Part shown: one piece after another, positions 44,679-54,154 of the stretch
Numbering within the stretch: the first letter of the stretch is position 1
How the letters are laid out: each line of letters opens with the position of its first letter
Assembly (NCBI GenBank): GCA_030704615.1
Contig: CM060732.1
Location: 4,156,001 to 4,220,000, forward strand
Direction of reading: 5' to 3'
DNA: 64,000 nt
Source: Takakia lepidozioides
Lineage: Eukaryota > Streptophyta > Takakiopsida > Takakiales > Takakiaceae
Made by a program: the position numbers and the translations under genes
Notes under the pieces: model-generated
What the model was told of the DNA's origin: nothing
Databases searched by the model: none
Seen by the model: the letters and a program-made list of their open reading frames with translations, nothing else

Positions 44679-45665
44679 ACATTCCGTTGAAGCCTTCCAG
44701 ATGGGATCCCCAGACGGATGTGTCCTCCTCGTAGGCAAAGAGGTGCCGGTCGGAAAACCGCCCAGCCCACATTGAGGCACCTGTTACAATGCCATCCACA
44801 CATTATAACATGGCCCTTCAGATGTTGCGAATTAAAGCATAACGAGAATTTGCAGAACAGCATAGAACAAGATTCTGCATACCTGTCCCACAGATGAGGT
44901 CGAGCACTGTGCCCTCCACGTCAGTGCATGTCTCCATAATTGTCTGAATGAAGGCAGGGCTCCGAGTCCGTGAATACCGCAGGGGTTCCGTTGAAGTGAG
45001 GCTATGAGGGAGAAGTTCTGTGGGAACGTTGTTGAACAGGACGTCGTAATCGATGGGGTCGCAGTTCGGGGTCAACCAACAATCCCTCCTTCCGGAAAGC
45101 AAAGGTGGAGTTCTCCTTCAAAAGCAGTATGCATCGAACTGCTTCGTTTGCATACACAGTGGGGAACGATTAGAAATCGAATGCGGCACCGCATTTCAAA
45201 ACACCTAAGAAAATGAAAGGACGAGTGCCAATGTCGTAATTACCTTCTTCCCTTCCGACCGAAGGCCCAATGTGTTGATGCACGTCCACTTCTTCTTCAG
45301 AATTGGGACGGCGCTCTTGTAGGTCCACTTTGCAATTCCTGTCTGCGTGTTTTTGCCTCTGCCCGCCAGGACAACCACACAGCCTCTGTCGTCCAACACC
45401 ATGCGGGCGAGCCCGAATCCTTTCTTCCAAAAGTCCTCGGAGTACCTATTCCAAGATGGCAAAGCTTGTAGTCCTTCCACAGGCTCTCCGTCCGGAATAT
45501 CCAAGATGATCATATCGCAAGACCACTCGGTGGCATTTCCGCCCCTCCTACAATCCTTGTCTGCACACAACCTCTCAAAGAACGAGACCATCTTTAGAAA
45601 CCCAGGGGTGTCGGAAGGCTCTTCGGTAGCCGCCTTCTTCAGTGCTCTGCCCTTCAGATCATGGT
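44679..45665 (-). CDS. Element C: beta-class-like SAM methyltransferase domain
   Basis: The first part (45,205-45,591 and upstream to about 45,665) has CDMIILDIPDGEP, at the place of motif IV (DPPY in active N4/N6 enzymes), then EDFWKKGFGLARMVLDDRGC and WTCINTLGL. After an intron (donor near 45,244), 44,883-45,102 has RSPAFIQTI and GTVLDLICGTG, the SAM-binding motif I. This is completed across a GT-AG intron (44,783-44,882) by ASMWAGRFSDRHLFAYEEDT. The order IV before I is that of beta-class amino-methyltransferases (COG0863-like). DIPD in place of DPPY makes catalysis uncertain. The target may be adenine-N6 or cytosine-N4 in DNA, or it may be non-catalytic. A frameshift near 45,670 lies just upstream. 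Confidence 0.65.
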
Positions 45666-46356
45666 CTTCATGTATGCCAACTTGGCTGCCCGTCCATCCA
45701 AAGCCGCCAAGAAACTCTCATTTACACACTGGACTACTATATCGGGATCCACTTTCGGCCTCTTCATTTCCACCAGTTCGAAAGGGTGCCCCCCCGGGGG
45801 GTTGAACAGTGCCTTCTTTGCCGAGCCTGTTCTCATCCCTCTCGTGACAACGGTGGGCACAGGGGATTTCGGCTACGTTTTGGGGGGTGGGCTGGTTGCA
45901 AAGTCTCCATCGGAGTCCTCTTCGTCACCCTCTTCTTGCTCTATCTGTTTCTGCTTCTTCGTTTTCTTGGGTGTCACAACTGCTGCTCCTTGCTGGCGAG
46001 TCCTCTTCTTCGACCCCTTCTGTTGAGTCTGCACAGCTGCATCCACCGTCTTCTGTGCCATCTCAGCTGCCTTTCTGGATTGTTCCAGAGCAGCAGCTTC
46101 CTTTGCCAACTCTGGCCAGGGACACGTCTTTCCTTTCTCTTCTCTTCTGCTTTCGCGTGCAGATCTTTCACAGACTCGTCAACAATTCCGCCAGACATGT
46201 CCAGGTACCACGGGCATCCAACGAGATGCGCGGCATGCCATTGTTTCTGCATCTCGGGTGTGTAGACACAGCTTGGGCCCGCCACGGTCCAAGCCATGAA
46301 GAATGGGGGCTCTTGAGCCAGGGCCCCTGTCTGAAGAAGCACGTATTTCATATACC
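45665..46356 (-). pseudogene. Element C: linker exon with NLS-like and acidic stretches
   Basis: Starts after an acceptor at 46,357 (GCAG) with YMKYVLLQTGALAQEPPFFM, CPWYLDMSGG and a charged helix. A frame change follows, then VDAAVQTQQKGSKKRTRQQG and KKTKKQKQIEQEEGDEEDSD: a basic nuclear-localisation-like segment and an acidic one. A TAG at about 45,875 replaces the CAG seen in element A (PKSPLPP context). The block TGSAKKALFNPPGGHPFELV follows. It links the ParB-like and methyltransferase parts. Confidence 0.5.
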
Positions 46357-46501
46357 TGCAGGGCAGTCAGCATGCGTGAGCAAAAGTTGAGACCAACGTA
46401 CTCGCAGAGTGCAACCAAAAACATAAAATGCGAATGCGGTGCCCCATTTCCCAGAGAAACCTCATAACCAGGCTTCGCATACAAGGGCAGCTGGGCTTCA
46501 C

Positions 46502-47576
46502 CTGTAAACAATTCGCATTGCAACTTTTCCCGCTCCCTCCTGATGTGTAAACTCCACCTCCTCCTTCTTGCTGTCTGCAGCTCCTTGGCGAAGAGGTTTG
46601 TCCTTGTACGCACATCTGAAACGTGTCACGTAGTCTTCCAATGTCTGTGTTCCATCCCATTTGACATACAAGCCGAACAAATTTGTATGCATTACGACTT
46701 GCTCCTTCGCATTCGTCATTACCTGCGATTCCCACATGCATTGTCACGTAGCAGTTCAGGGAATTCATTTCAGAAAAGCAATCGGGGAAGTACCTTGAAT
46801 TACCTGGAACCACCAAGTCATGCGGTTGAGCCACACATCCACTGCAGGGTCGGAAACTTCGAGTGGAAAAGACCACATTGTCCTTATACTCTCCGATGCA
46901 TTCCAGATCGACAGCAACCGTGTCTGCCATTTCCGATCCAATGTCAGGAGCAGGAAGAAGAGTGCTATTGCTAGGAAGGAACTTCAGTGCATTGTAACCT
47001 CACCTTCTCTTTCGCCTCAACACATGCCGTTGAGAGGTGATGCAGTTTCTCCAACTGCATAGTCGGCTGCATGGCCCGAGAATTGTGTTTTGCAATCTCG
47101 GGGATGAAGTCCTTTCCAAGTGCCGGATCTACAATGGCCACCAGCTTCACAAGCTTTGACTTGTATTTCGTTCTGGACTTGACCCCGGCTTCCTTCAAGT
47201 GCTCAGTCAATGACTGCAACGTTTTGACCTGCCCCTCACTTTCCATGAAGAAGCGTTTGGCATGGGCCACATCCAGCTTGATGTTTGACTGCCAACAAAA
47301 ACATGCAGAAGCGTTACATTCGATTCATGTGGAAAGATTACTGAAAATTGGGGAAGGATGAGCAGAGGGAAATGGGAGAACGACTTACTTCGTATATCAC
47401 CTCCACCATTCCATCCATAGTGAGACGATACCATGTCCGGTCAGTTTTTGCCACGGCTTTTTGAATGAGCTCGAGCTCCCACATTTCCGCAAACATGTGC
47501 GGGATCAGTGAGACCAGTTTTCCTTCTGTACAGCATATGTGCCATGTGGGTATGCACGTACGCATTTTCAGTGACC
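46502..47576 (-). CDS. Element C: middle exons between ParB-like and methyltransferase domains
   Basis: Four exons with GT-AG borders. 47,389-47,576: HMFAEMWELELIQKAVAKTD and WYRLTMDGMVEVIYE. 47,004-47,288: SNIKLDVAHAKRFFMESEGQ, KTLQSLTEHLKEAGVKSRTK, helical and Lys-rich. 46,804-46,964: MADTVAVDLECIGEYKDNVV and PCSGC. 46,502-46,722: VMTNAKEQVVMHTNLFGLYV, KWDGTQTLEDYVTRF. Each is coding-like and bounded by good splice signals. The fold is not recognised; the helical parts could be oligomerisation or DNA-contact regions following a ParB-like domain. Confidence 0.5.
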
Positions 47577-47688
47577 CTGCAAGGCACACTCTCCAGTTCA
47601 GTCCACGGAAGCACGGAAACAAAACATATTGGAAACCGAAATGCGGCACTGCATTTCGAACGTGCTTGGGAGGATATGAGTATCTTAC

Positions 47689-48873
47689 GAGTTGAGGTCC
47701 GCCATGGCATTCTTGAGCAGGGAGGAGTCTGCCGCCTTCACCTTGAGGATGACACACTCCACCATGTAATGCTAGCCAATATGCTTGGCATGGTTCTGCT
47801 TGATGTACTCCCATCAGGCAAGAAGTCGGTGATTCCCGTCCCACACAAAGAACATTTTACCCGACATATGGCCGAAGTCTGGATCACCCTTTAGCGTTGC
47901 CTCGAATTTGTCGTTGCGAGTGTGCCAGTGGGTATCCCATGTTGACAATTCATCCGCAGTGGGTCCACGAGTTTCGCCGTCCTCATTCTCAATGGAAACG
48001 TAGAAGGCTGGCGAACCTAGACGGTACCCTTCTCGAAATGCAAACTTGAGCTTATCCACATCTCCGGGAAGTGCCTGCCTGACGATGGGAAGGGAGACCA
48101 TGCGACAGAGTGGGATTCGAAGAGTCCGCTGGAATACCCTGCTGCCCAGAACTCTGCCAATGCTACTATGTGTCTCTTGCACTCTGGGGAATCTTTGCGG
48201 GCAATTCTGCCATTGCAGAGGCCTCCTCCGGGCCTGCAGTATTATGAAGATCTTCCTCAACGGTGGTCAGGTCTTGCTGTGAACGTTGAGTGGCAACACC
48301 CTCCTCCGGTAACAGATCGACGAAATCGGTCGATCCCATTGCCTTCGCTGTAGCAGAGACACCCCCAACATCACCAGGCTGGAAATCAAGCAGGAACTGG
48401 GCTTCAGCTCGTGGAATCGGTTTTGCGGGAGACTGCTCCGCCCTCCCCCTGATTGCCTTGTGCTTCCTCATTCTTGCAGGTGAAGGTGTCTGCTGCAATT
48501 GAATCTGCCCTGTACCCTTCTGCTTCATTTGCCTGGGTGGGGAGGAAACGGCCTGGTCCGGTTCAGAAACCAGTTAAAGGACGGGCTGCTTCTTCTTCGT
48601 CTTTGCTGGAGAAGTGCCCGACCCCTGCTGGCGATTCTCCATGACCTTTGAACGCGAGTCGCTCTCTGGGGCTTTGAACTACAAAGACTTGCCCTTCGAA
48701 GCCGCGTCCTTGAAACGCACAGGGCTAGGCCCGGCAGGAAGACCCGTGCTCGTGGATCGGCTGGGTGTGCGTGCTGCAGCTAGCTCCACGGACTCTTCCT
48801 GCGGCTCTTTGGATTCCTGCGATCCCTCCAGCACGTCCACCTTTCCAGTTAGGCATGCAAACATCTTCGGCAT
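47689..48873 (-). CDS. Element C: disordered N-terminus and ParB-like domain
   Basis: Frames at 48,679-48,873 (RTPSRSTSTGLPAG), 48,166-48,528 (Gln/Lys/Pro-rich) and 47,814-48,260. The last has IGRVLGSRVF, MVSLPIVRQALPGD, FREGYRLGSPAFYVSIENED, FFVWDGNHRLLA, then a TGA where element A has TGG, WEYIKQNHAKHIG, TAG, HYMVECVILKVKAADSSLLK and a splice donor at 47,688. DGNHRLLA is the ParB-type core motif. Compared with A, an internal segment before IGRVLG is deleted. About 85-90% identical to element A in this part, so the two are recent relatives. Confidence 0.6.
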
Positions 48874-49494
48874 TCAAGTCTCCTAGCATACAGTCTAAGA
48901 ATTGCAGAAGAAAAATGAGGGGGGTTTCGGTGCTCGATCAGCTGTGCGCATCCCGATAGCATGGAGCTCTCACTTGTGGCAGGGTTGCCTACGTGGCCTG
49001 CTGCTGCGAGATGGCAATCTCCTCCTATAGACGCATCTGCTTCCTCCCCTTCGGCATTGGCCTACGTCCGAAGTACAATTTTCGGAGCTTGCGACGATGT
49101 CTCTTCTCTGGTGCACGAACTCCCTCCTTCTCAGGTTCGAGCAAAAGAAGAACAGAGACAGGGAAAAGGGGCAAAGAGTGCAGATGGAAAGGGCGCGAGA
49201 AGGGTGACTGAGTAAACACGACAAAAGAAGATGAAACGGCGGTGATGCACCACTTGGGTTCGAAAGGCTTGGACGAAAGTGTCTCCTCGTGGACTACGTG
49301 TCATTACGAAATTCGAATCGTCAAGGGTACGACTGCCGTCCGAAAAACAAACATCATTAACCAATGGTCAGGCCGCGCCGCCTCCTGCCACTTCAGTCAA
49401 ATAGAGTGCAGACATGTGCCGCAATTCTGTTGGTCCACGTGCTCACATATCATGGCATTTCCATCCCAACGTCTGATGTGTTAGAGTGAAAACG
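48874..49494 (-). promoter_or_regulatory. Element C: 5' region of the minus-strand gene
   Basis: Between the N-terminal coding part and the array. Closely similar to element A 23,280-23,930, including a GAAACGGCGGTGATGCACCA block and a TCACATATCATGGCATTT block. No open frame with conserved protein content was accepted. Conservation and position suggest the promoter and leader of the leftward gene. A frame at 49,131-49,364 is conserved in part (RTLDDSNFVMT) and might be a first exon. Confidence 0.4.
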
Positions 49495-50348
49495 CAAATG
49501 CGGCGCCGCATTTCCGTTAAGTACCATCCAGAAGCTACACATACCGTACTTGTTGGAAGAAAATGCGGCACCGCATTTCCGTTCCACCTTCACATACCTT
49601 AGTTGTTGAACGGAAATGCGGTGCCGCATTTCCGTTCTGGAGAGTATGAAGGTCTCACACGGACGGAAATGCGGCACCGCATTTCCGTCCCACAGCTCCA
49701 TGCTTGAGATACAAAAGGGAAATGCGGCGCCGCATTTCCGTTCTGAAATGTCGGAAGGTGCGACTCGGACGGAAATGCGGTGCCGCATTTCAGTTCCGGT
49801 GGTTCACGATTTTCAGTCAGAACGGAAATGCGGTACCGCTACAAAACGGAAATGCGGCGCCGCATTTCCATTCTGGAATGTCGGAAGGTGCGACTCGGAC
49901 GGAAATGCGGTGCCGCATTTCAATTCCGGTGGTTCACGATTTTCAGTCAGAACGGAAATGCGGTACCGCATTTCCGTTCTGGAGAGTATGAAGGTCTCCC
50001 TCTGACGGAAATGCAGAGCCGCATTTCCGTCCCACAGCTCCATGCCTGAGATAGAAAACAGAAATGCGGTGCCGCATTTCAATTCCGGTGGTTCACGATT
50101 TTCGCTGTGGGACGGAAATGCGGTACCGCATTTCCGTTCTGGAGAGTATGAAGGTCTCCCCCGGACGGAAATGTGGTGCCGCATTTCCCTCCCACAGCTC
50201 CATGCCACAGATTTAAAACGGAAATGCGGGGCCGCATTCCTCGTCTGTAATGTCGGAAGGTGCGACTCGGATGGAAATGCGGTGCCGCATTTCAGTTCCA
50301 GTGGTTCATGATTTTCAATCAGAACGGAAATGTGGTACCGCATTTCCG
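49495..50348. repeat. Palindrome array C, left half (~17 copies)
   Basis: About 17 copies of the 24-bp palindrome at steps of 51-56 bp (for example near 49,610, 49,663, 49,770, 49,898, 49,951, 50,004, 50,111, 50,164, 50,219, 50,271 and 50,324). Many arms are perfect with central GGTACC, GGCGCC, GGTGCC or GGCACC. One copy near 49,820 is cut at GGTACCGC. Spacers recur in order (CTGGAGAGTATGAAGGTCTC; GTGGTTCACGATTTTCAGTC; CCCACAGCTCCATGC; AATGTCGGAAGGTGCGACTC), showing a roughly four-unit higher-order repeat. The last copy is where gypsy copy 2 inserted. Confidence 0.93.
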
Positions 50349-50678
50349 TGTCAAGTTATTTTACCACTAGTGTGAAACTAGCTAGGAAATAGCTAGCTTT
50401 TACATATTGACATTTGGGATTGGCCCAAGTGTCATCCAGGGGTCAAAGCAGATTTAGGCCCTGGAGTGGTTATCTTCACGGCAAGCGAGGGAGCTCATCT
50501 TTCTCGAGTTGAGCCTCACCGCGCCTAGCTATGGCGCCGTAGTGTGGATTCCCCATGGCGTGGGGTGCACTTGGCTTGACTTGTATTTGAGTGATGAGGT
50601 TATATATGCATGAGTTTATGCTTCAGCTTTGTGAGCTCGCATGAGCTCGTGCTTGTATTCTTCTTCTTTATCACTCGA
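50349..50678. repeat. Gypsy copy 2: 5' terminal repeat A1
   Basis: 330 bp from TGTCAAG to CACTCGA, about 98% identical to A2 at 61,875-62,206. Unlike a normal 5' LTR it is not followed by the B sequence: after CACTCGA the element continues GAAAGATGAGCTCG. No clear tRNA primer-binding site was recognised after it. Confidence 0.85.
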
Positions 50679-51358
50679 GAAAGATGAGCTCGTATCTATG
50701 AGTGCTAGATACGAGTTAGTTGTAGCACTTGTGGTTTTTGCTTGAGATTGAGAGAAACCAAGTTGTTATGCAAGGAGCACCGTGGAGCTCTTAGTTGTTA
50801 GAAGCGGAGGCGATGTGGGTTACGAGGTGGTAGACCTTGGCATTCGATCTTCAGCTTCAGAGATGAAAGCACCATGCTGCAGGTAATTCCAGAGCACCTT
50901 GATGGTTCCAGATTGTTGTACATGCATGAGCAAGCACGATTGGGAAGAGGACCAGTCAAGAGCAGGTTATAGTGGCTTTGGTGGCAAAGCTGAGAACTGG
51001 ACTTGGGAATGCGAGCTTTCATTGTGTGAAGGATTGCAAGACCAAGCGAAAGGGCTGATTTTGCTTGGGGCAAATCAGTGCACTTTGTGGAGTATGGTGA
51101 GATTGGGTTTCAATCTCGAGCTTCAGCATTGAGAGGGCTCTTGTCATGGCAAGAGCAGGGCTGGATCAGGAGCTAAGAGGTGCGGCAAGGCCATGGAATG
51201 TGCACCTAGGGTTTCAGAGCTTGGAAGAAGAGTTCTTGCACCACAAGAGAAGTGTCTTGTGGCTGGAATGTAAGCCTTAGGGTTTCAGGAGCTTGGCAAA
51301 GGCTATGGAGTGCTTAGTCTTGTCATAGAGAGCATCAAGGAGCCAAGGAGCCAAGATA

Positions 51359-51780
51359 GGGGGCTGATATCTCTTGTGTGAAGAGGTTGCATGTGTGGAG
51401 CATGTATTCAGCTCATTGAAGCTTTCATCTTCAAGCTTGGAGGGCAAGCAAGGAAGAGGGAAGGGCTGACTTCCCTTATGTGAGGGCAATGTATGTGTGG
51501 AGCATGCTATCAGCCTGGTGAAGGCTTGCACTTTTAGGTGTGGGAGTGCAAGAAAGGAAGGAAGGGGCTGGTTTCCCTGTAGGGCATGTAGAGCATGCTT
51601 TCAGCCTGCTGAAGCTTGTATTATCAGGTTTGTGGGTGCAAGAAAATGAAGCAAAGGAGCTGATTCTCTTATGGTGAGAGTGGGGCATGTGTGGAGCATG
51701 CCTTCAGCCCATTGAGGCTCTTGTTTTCAAGCCTTAGAGAGCTAGAACGGAAGGTCTAGGGCTGGTTTCCACTTGGAGGT
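51359..51780. repeat. ~100-bp tandem repeat, about 4 copies
   Basis: Units begin GGGCTGATATCTC, AGGGCTGACTTCCC, GGGGCTGGTTTCCC, GGAGCTGATTCTC and AGGGCTGGTTTCC. Most share GTGTGGAGCATG and a TCAGCCxxxTGAAGCTT-type block. Divergence is moderate. Confidence 0.7.
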
Positions 51781-52204
51781 GATGAAGAACAGCACTTGTA
51801 GGGCCTATGTGAGTTGGGGTTTCAACTTCAAGCTTGAAGGGAGCGCAACTCTTGAAGCAACAGGTGTAGAGGGCTGGAATAGGCTCTAAGACAGATGCTA
51901 TGGCCAATGAGGGGAGTGCTTGAATGAGTGCTCACAAGGGCTGGGAACCAGCATGGCTTGGTTGTTTGCCATTGAGTTTAGTGGCGTGTTTGGGGAGGCT
52001 AAGTGAGAAAGAAGGCTTGGTTTGTGGCAACCACCTCATGGCTTAGGGCTACTATGGTGGTGTGTGGGAGCCGAAAGAGCAAGGATACCTTGCTGATTTC
52101 CTCACAGCCACCATAGCTTGGTGGAAAGAAGCCTAGAGTCTAAGAGACACAAACCCTAGCTTGGCGTGGCTAAACCCCTTGGAGAAATGGCTAAACTGCC
52201 AGAG

Positions 52205-53420
52205 CGGCCATGTGTGGGGCTGTGACAGGCTGTGGCAAGCTGTGACAGGCTATGCCCAGTGGCCTGTGGGGCTGTGACAGGCTGTGGCAAGCTGTGACAG
52301 GCTGTGATGGGCTGTGATGGGCTGTGACAGGCTGTGCCCTGTGCCCTGTGGGGCTGTGACGGGCTGTGTCAGGCTGTGACAGGCTGTGCCCAGTGGCCTT
52401 TGGGGCTGTGACGGGCTGTGACAGGCCGTGCCTGAGGCCTTTGGGGCTGTGACGGTGTGAGGGGCTGTGACAGGCTGTGCCCTGTGCCCTGTGGGGCTGT
52501 GACGGGCTGTGTCAGGCTTGTGGCGAGCTGTGACGGGCTGTGACGGGCTGTGACAGGCTGTGCCCTGTGCCCTGTGGGGCTGTGGCAAAGCTGTGACGGC
52601 TGTGATGGGCTGTGATGGGCTGTGACAGGCTGTGCCCTATGACCTGTGTGCTGTGACGGGCTGTGTCAGGCTGTGACAGGCTGTGCCCAGTGGCCTTTGG
52701 GGCTGTGACGGGCTGTGCGGGGCTGTGACAGGCTGTGCCCTGAGGCCTATGGGGCTGTGACGGGCTGTGACAGGCTGTGGCGAGCTGTGACAGGCTGTGC
52801 CCATGGCCTTTGGGGCTGTGAGGGGCTGTGAGGGGCTGTGACAGGCCGTGCCTGAGGCCTTTGAGGCTGTGACGGGCTGTGAGGGGCTGTGACAGGCCGT
52901 GCCCATGGCCTTTGGGGCTGTGACGGGCTGTGAGGGTGCTGTGACAGGCCGTGCCTGAGGCCTTTGAGGCTGTGAGGGGCTGTGAGGGGCTGTGACAGGG
53001 TGCCCTAGGCCTTTGAGGCTGTGACGGGCTGTGATGGGCTGTGGCAAGCTGTGACAGGCTGTGATGGGCTGTGATGGGCTGTGACAGGCTGTGCCCTGTG
53101 CCCTGTGAGGCTGTGACGGCTGTGACGGGCTGTGACAGGCCGTGCCCATGGCCTTTGGGGCTGTGACGGGCTGTGACAGGCCGTGCCTGAGCCTTTGGGG
53201 CTGTGACGGGCTGTGAGGGGCTGTGACAGGCCGTGCCCATGGCCTTTGGGTGCTGTGACGGGCTGTGAGGGGCTGTGACAGGCGTGCTGAGGCTTTGAGG
53301 CTGTGAGGGGCTGTGAGGGGCTGTGACAGGCCGTGCCTGAGGCCTTGAGGCTGTGACAGGCTGTGAGGGCTGCGACAGCTGTGCCCAGTGGCTGTGGCCT
53401 GTGGACTGTGACGGCCTGAC
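52205..53420. repeat. GCTGTGACGG minisatellite, hierarchical
   Basis: Dozens of near-repeats of the 10-mer GGCTGTGACG/A are grouped into higher-order units of about 50-70 bp ending TGTGCCCxxGGCCTTTGGG. On the minus strand this reads as Ser-Gln-Pro-Val-Thr-Ala-type repeat peptides in more than one frame, with no conserved start, so coding is not supported. Confidence 0.9.
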
Positions 53421-54154
53421 CAGTGAGCTGTGTGGGCCTGTGCTGGTCTGTGGTGGCCCGTGTTGACCTGTGGACGGCCTGTGCTGACTCGTGGAGGCAC
53501 TGGTGGACTGCCTAAGGACTGGCATGTGGTCTGGAAGGCCGAATTTTGAAGCTCGTGGAGGGCGGTTTGAGGAGTATCTTCATGATATCCCATGGTCATG
53601 CAAGTGAGGATAGAGAGGAGAGGCAGAGTGTTGGGATGAGAGCATGCTGGGGTTAGGCATTGCTTTAGCTTCTCTTCCTCGTAGTTTCCACCCTCTCATT
53701 AGGCCAAGACCTTTCCGTAGGTGGAGGCAAGAGTCAGTCCGGGTTTGGGCTGGGGTGTCCTTGCAGGAGCAACACCGTGGAGTTGTTTTTGGTGTGGGGG
53801 AGTTGTCGTTGATTTCTTGTGTTTGGATCCCCTCCATACCTGCATGCTTGACTGTGCGCCATGCTAGTTTTGTGTGGGCGCTTGTTTTTATAGGTGATTG
53901 GTCCGGATTTGATCACCGGCCAGTCCTAGAGCATGCTGTCGATGGTGAGGCTGGGGTGATGACCAGCCAGACCATCATTGTTTCTCCTGTGGTGAGGTTG
54001 GAGGTGATGACCAGCCAACCATAGGAGTGCTTGCGGTGGATGCAGGTACAGGTGTAGGCTATGTTAGGAACTTAGTATTCCAAACCATAAGCCGCAACAG
54101 GTTCTCTACCCGGTTACCTTGTGGAGAGGGGGTTAGGGACATGTTCATGACCGG

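Larger units (their letters stand above)
45175..47658. repeat. Palindrome copies inside three introns of the minus-strand gene
   Basis: GAATGCGGCACCGCATTTC at 45,179-45,197, GAATGCGGTGCCCCATTTCC near 46,432-46,451 and GAAATGCGGCACTGCATTTC at 47,638-47,657. Each lies within an intron predicted from splice signals, one per intron. They match the array consensus but stand alone. Confidence 0.75.
50679..54150. other. Gypsy copy 2 leader region with tandem repeats
   Basis: About 3.4 kb between A1 and gag without a conserved protein. It holds a tandem repeat of about 100 bp (51,359-51,780), a GCTGTGACGG-based minisatellite (52,205-53,420) and non-repetitive sequence. Long minus-strand frames over the minisatellite are by-products of the repeat. 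Long leaders are known in other large gypsy elements. Confidence 0.6.

Noticed and set aside
49450-50343. CRISPR-like appearance of the palindrome arrays (24-bp repeats, ~29-bp spacers)
   Set aside because: Repeats are palindromic and degenerate, spacers recur in a few types, the setting is a eukaryotic transposon and no cas gene is present.
52250-53599. Minus-strand frames of 320 and 337 codons rich in HSPSQPVTA repeats
   Set aside because: They lie wholly on the GCTGTGACGG minisatellite, overlap each other in different frames and have no conserved start or domain.
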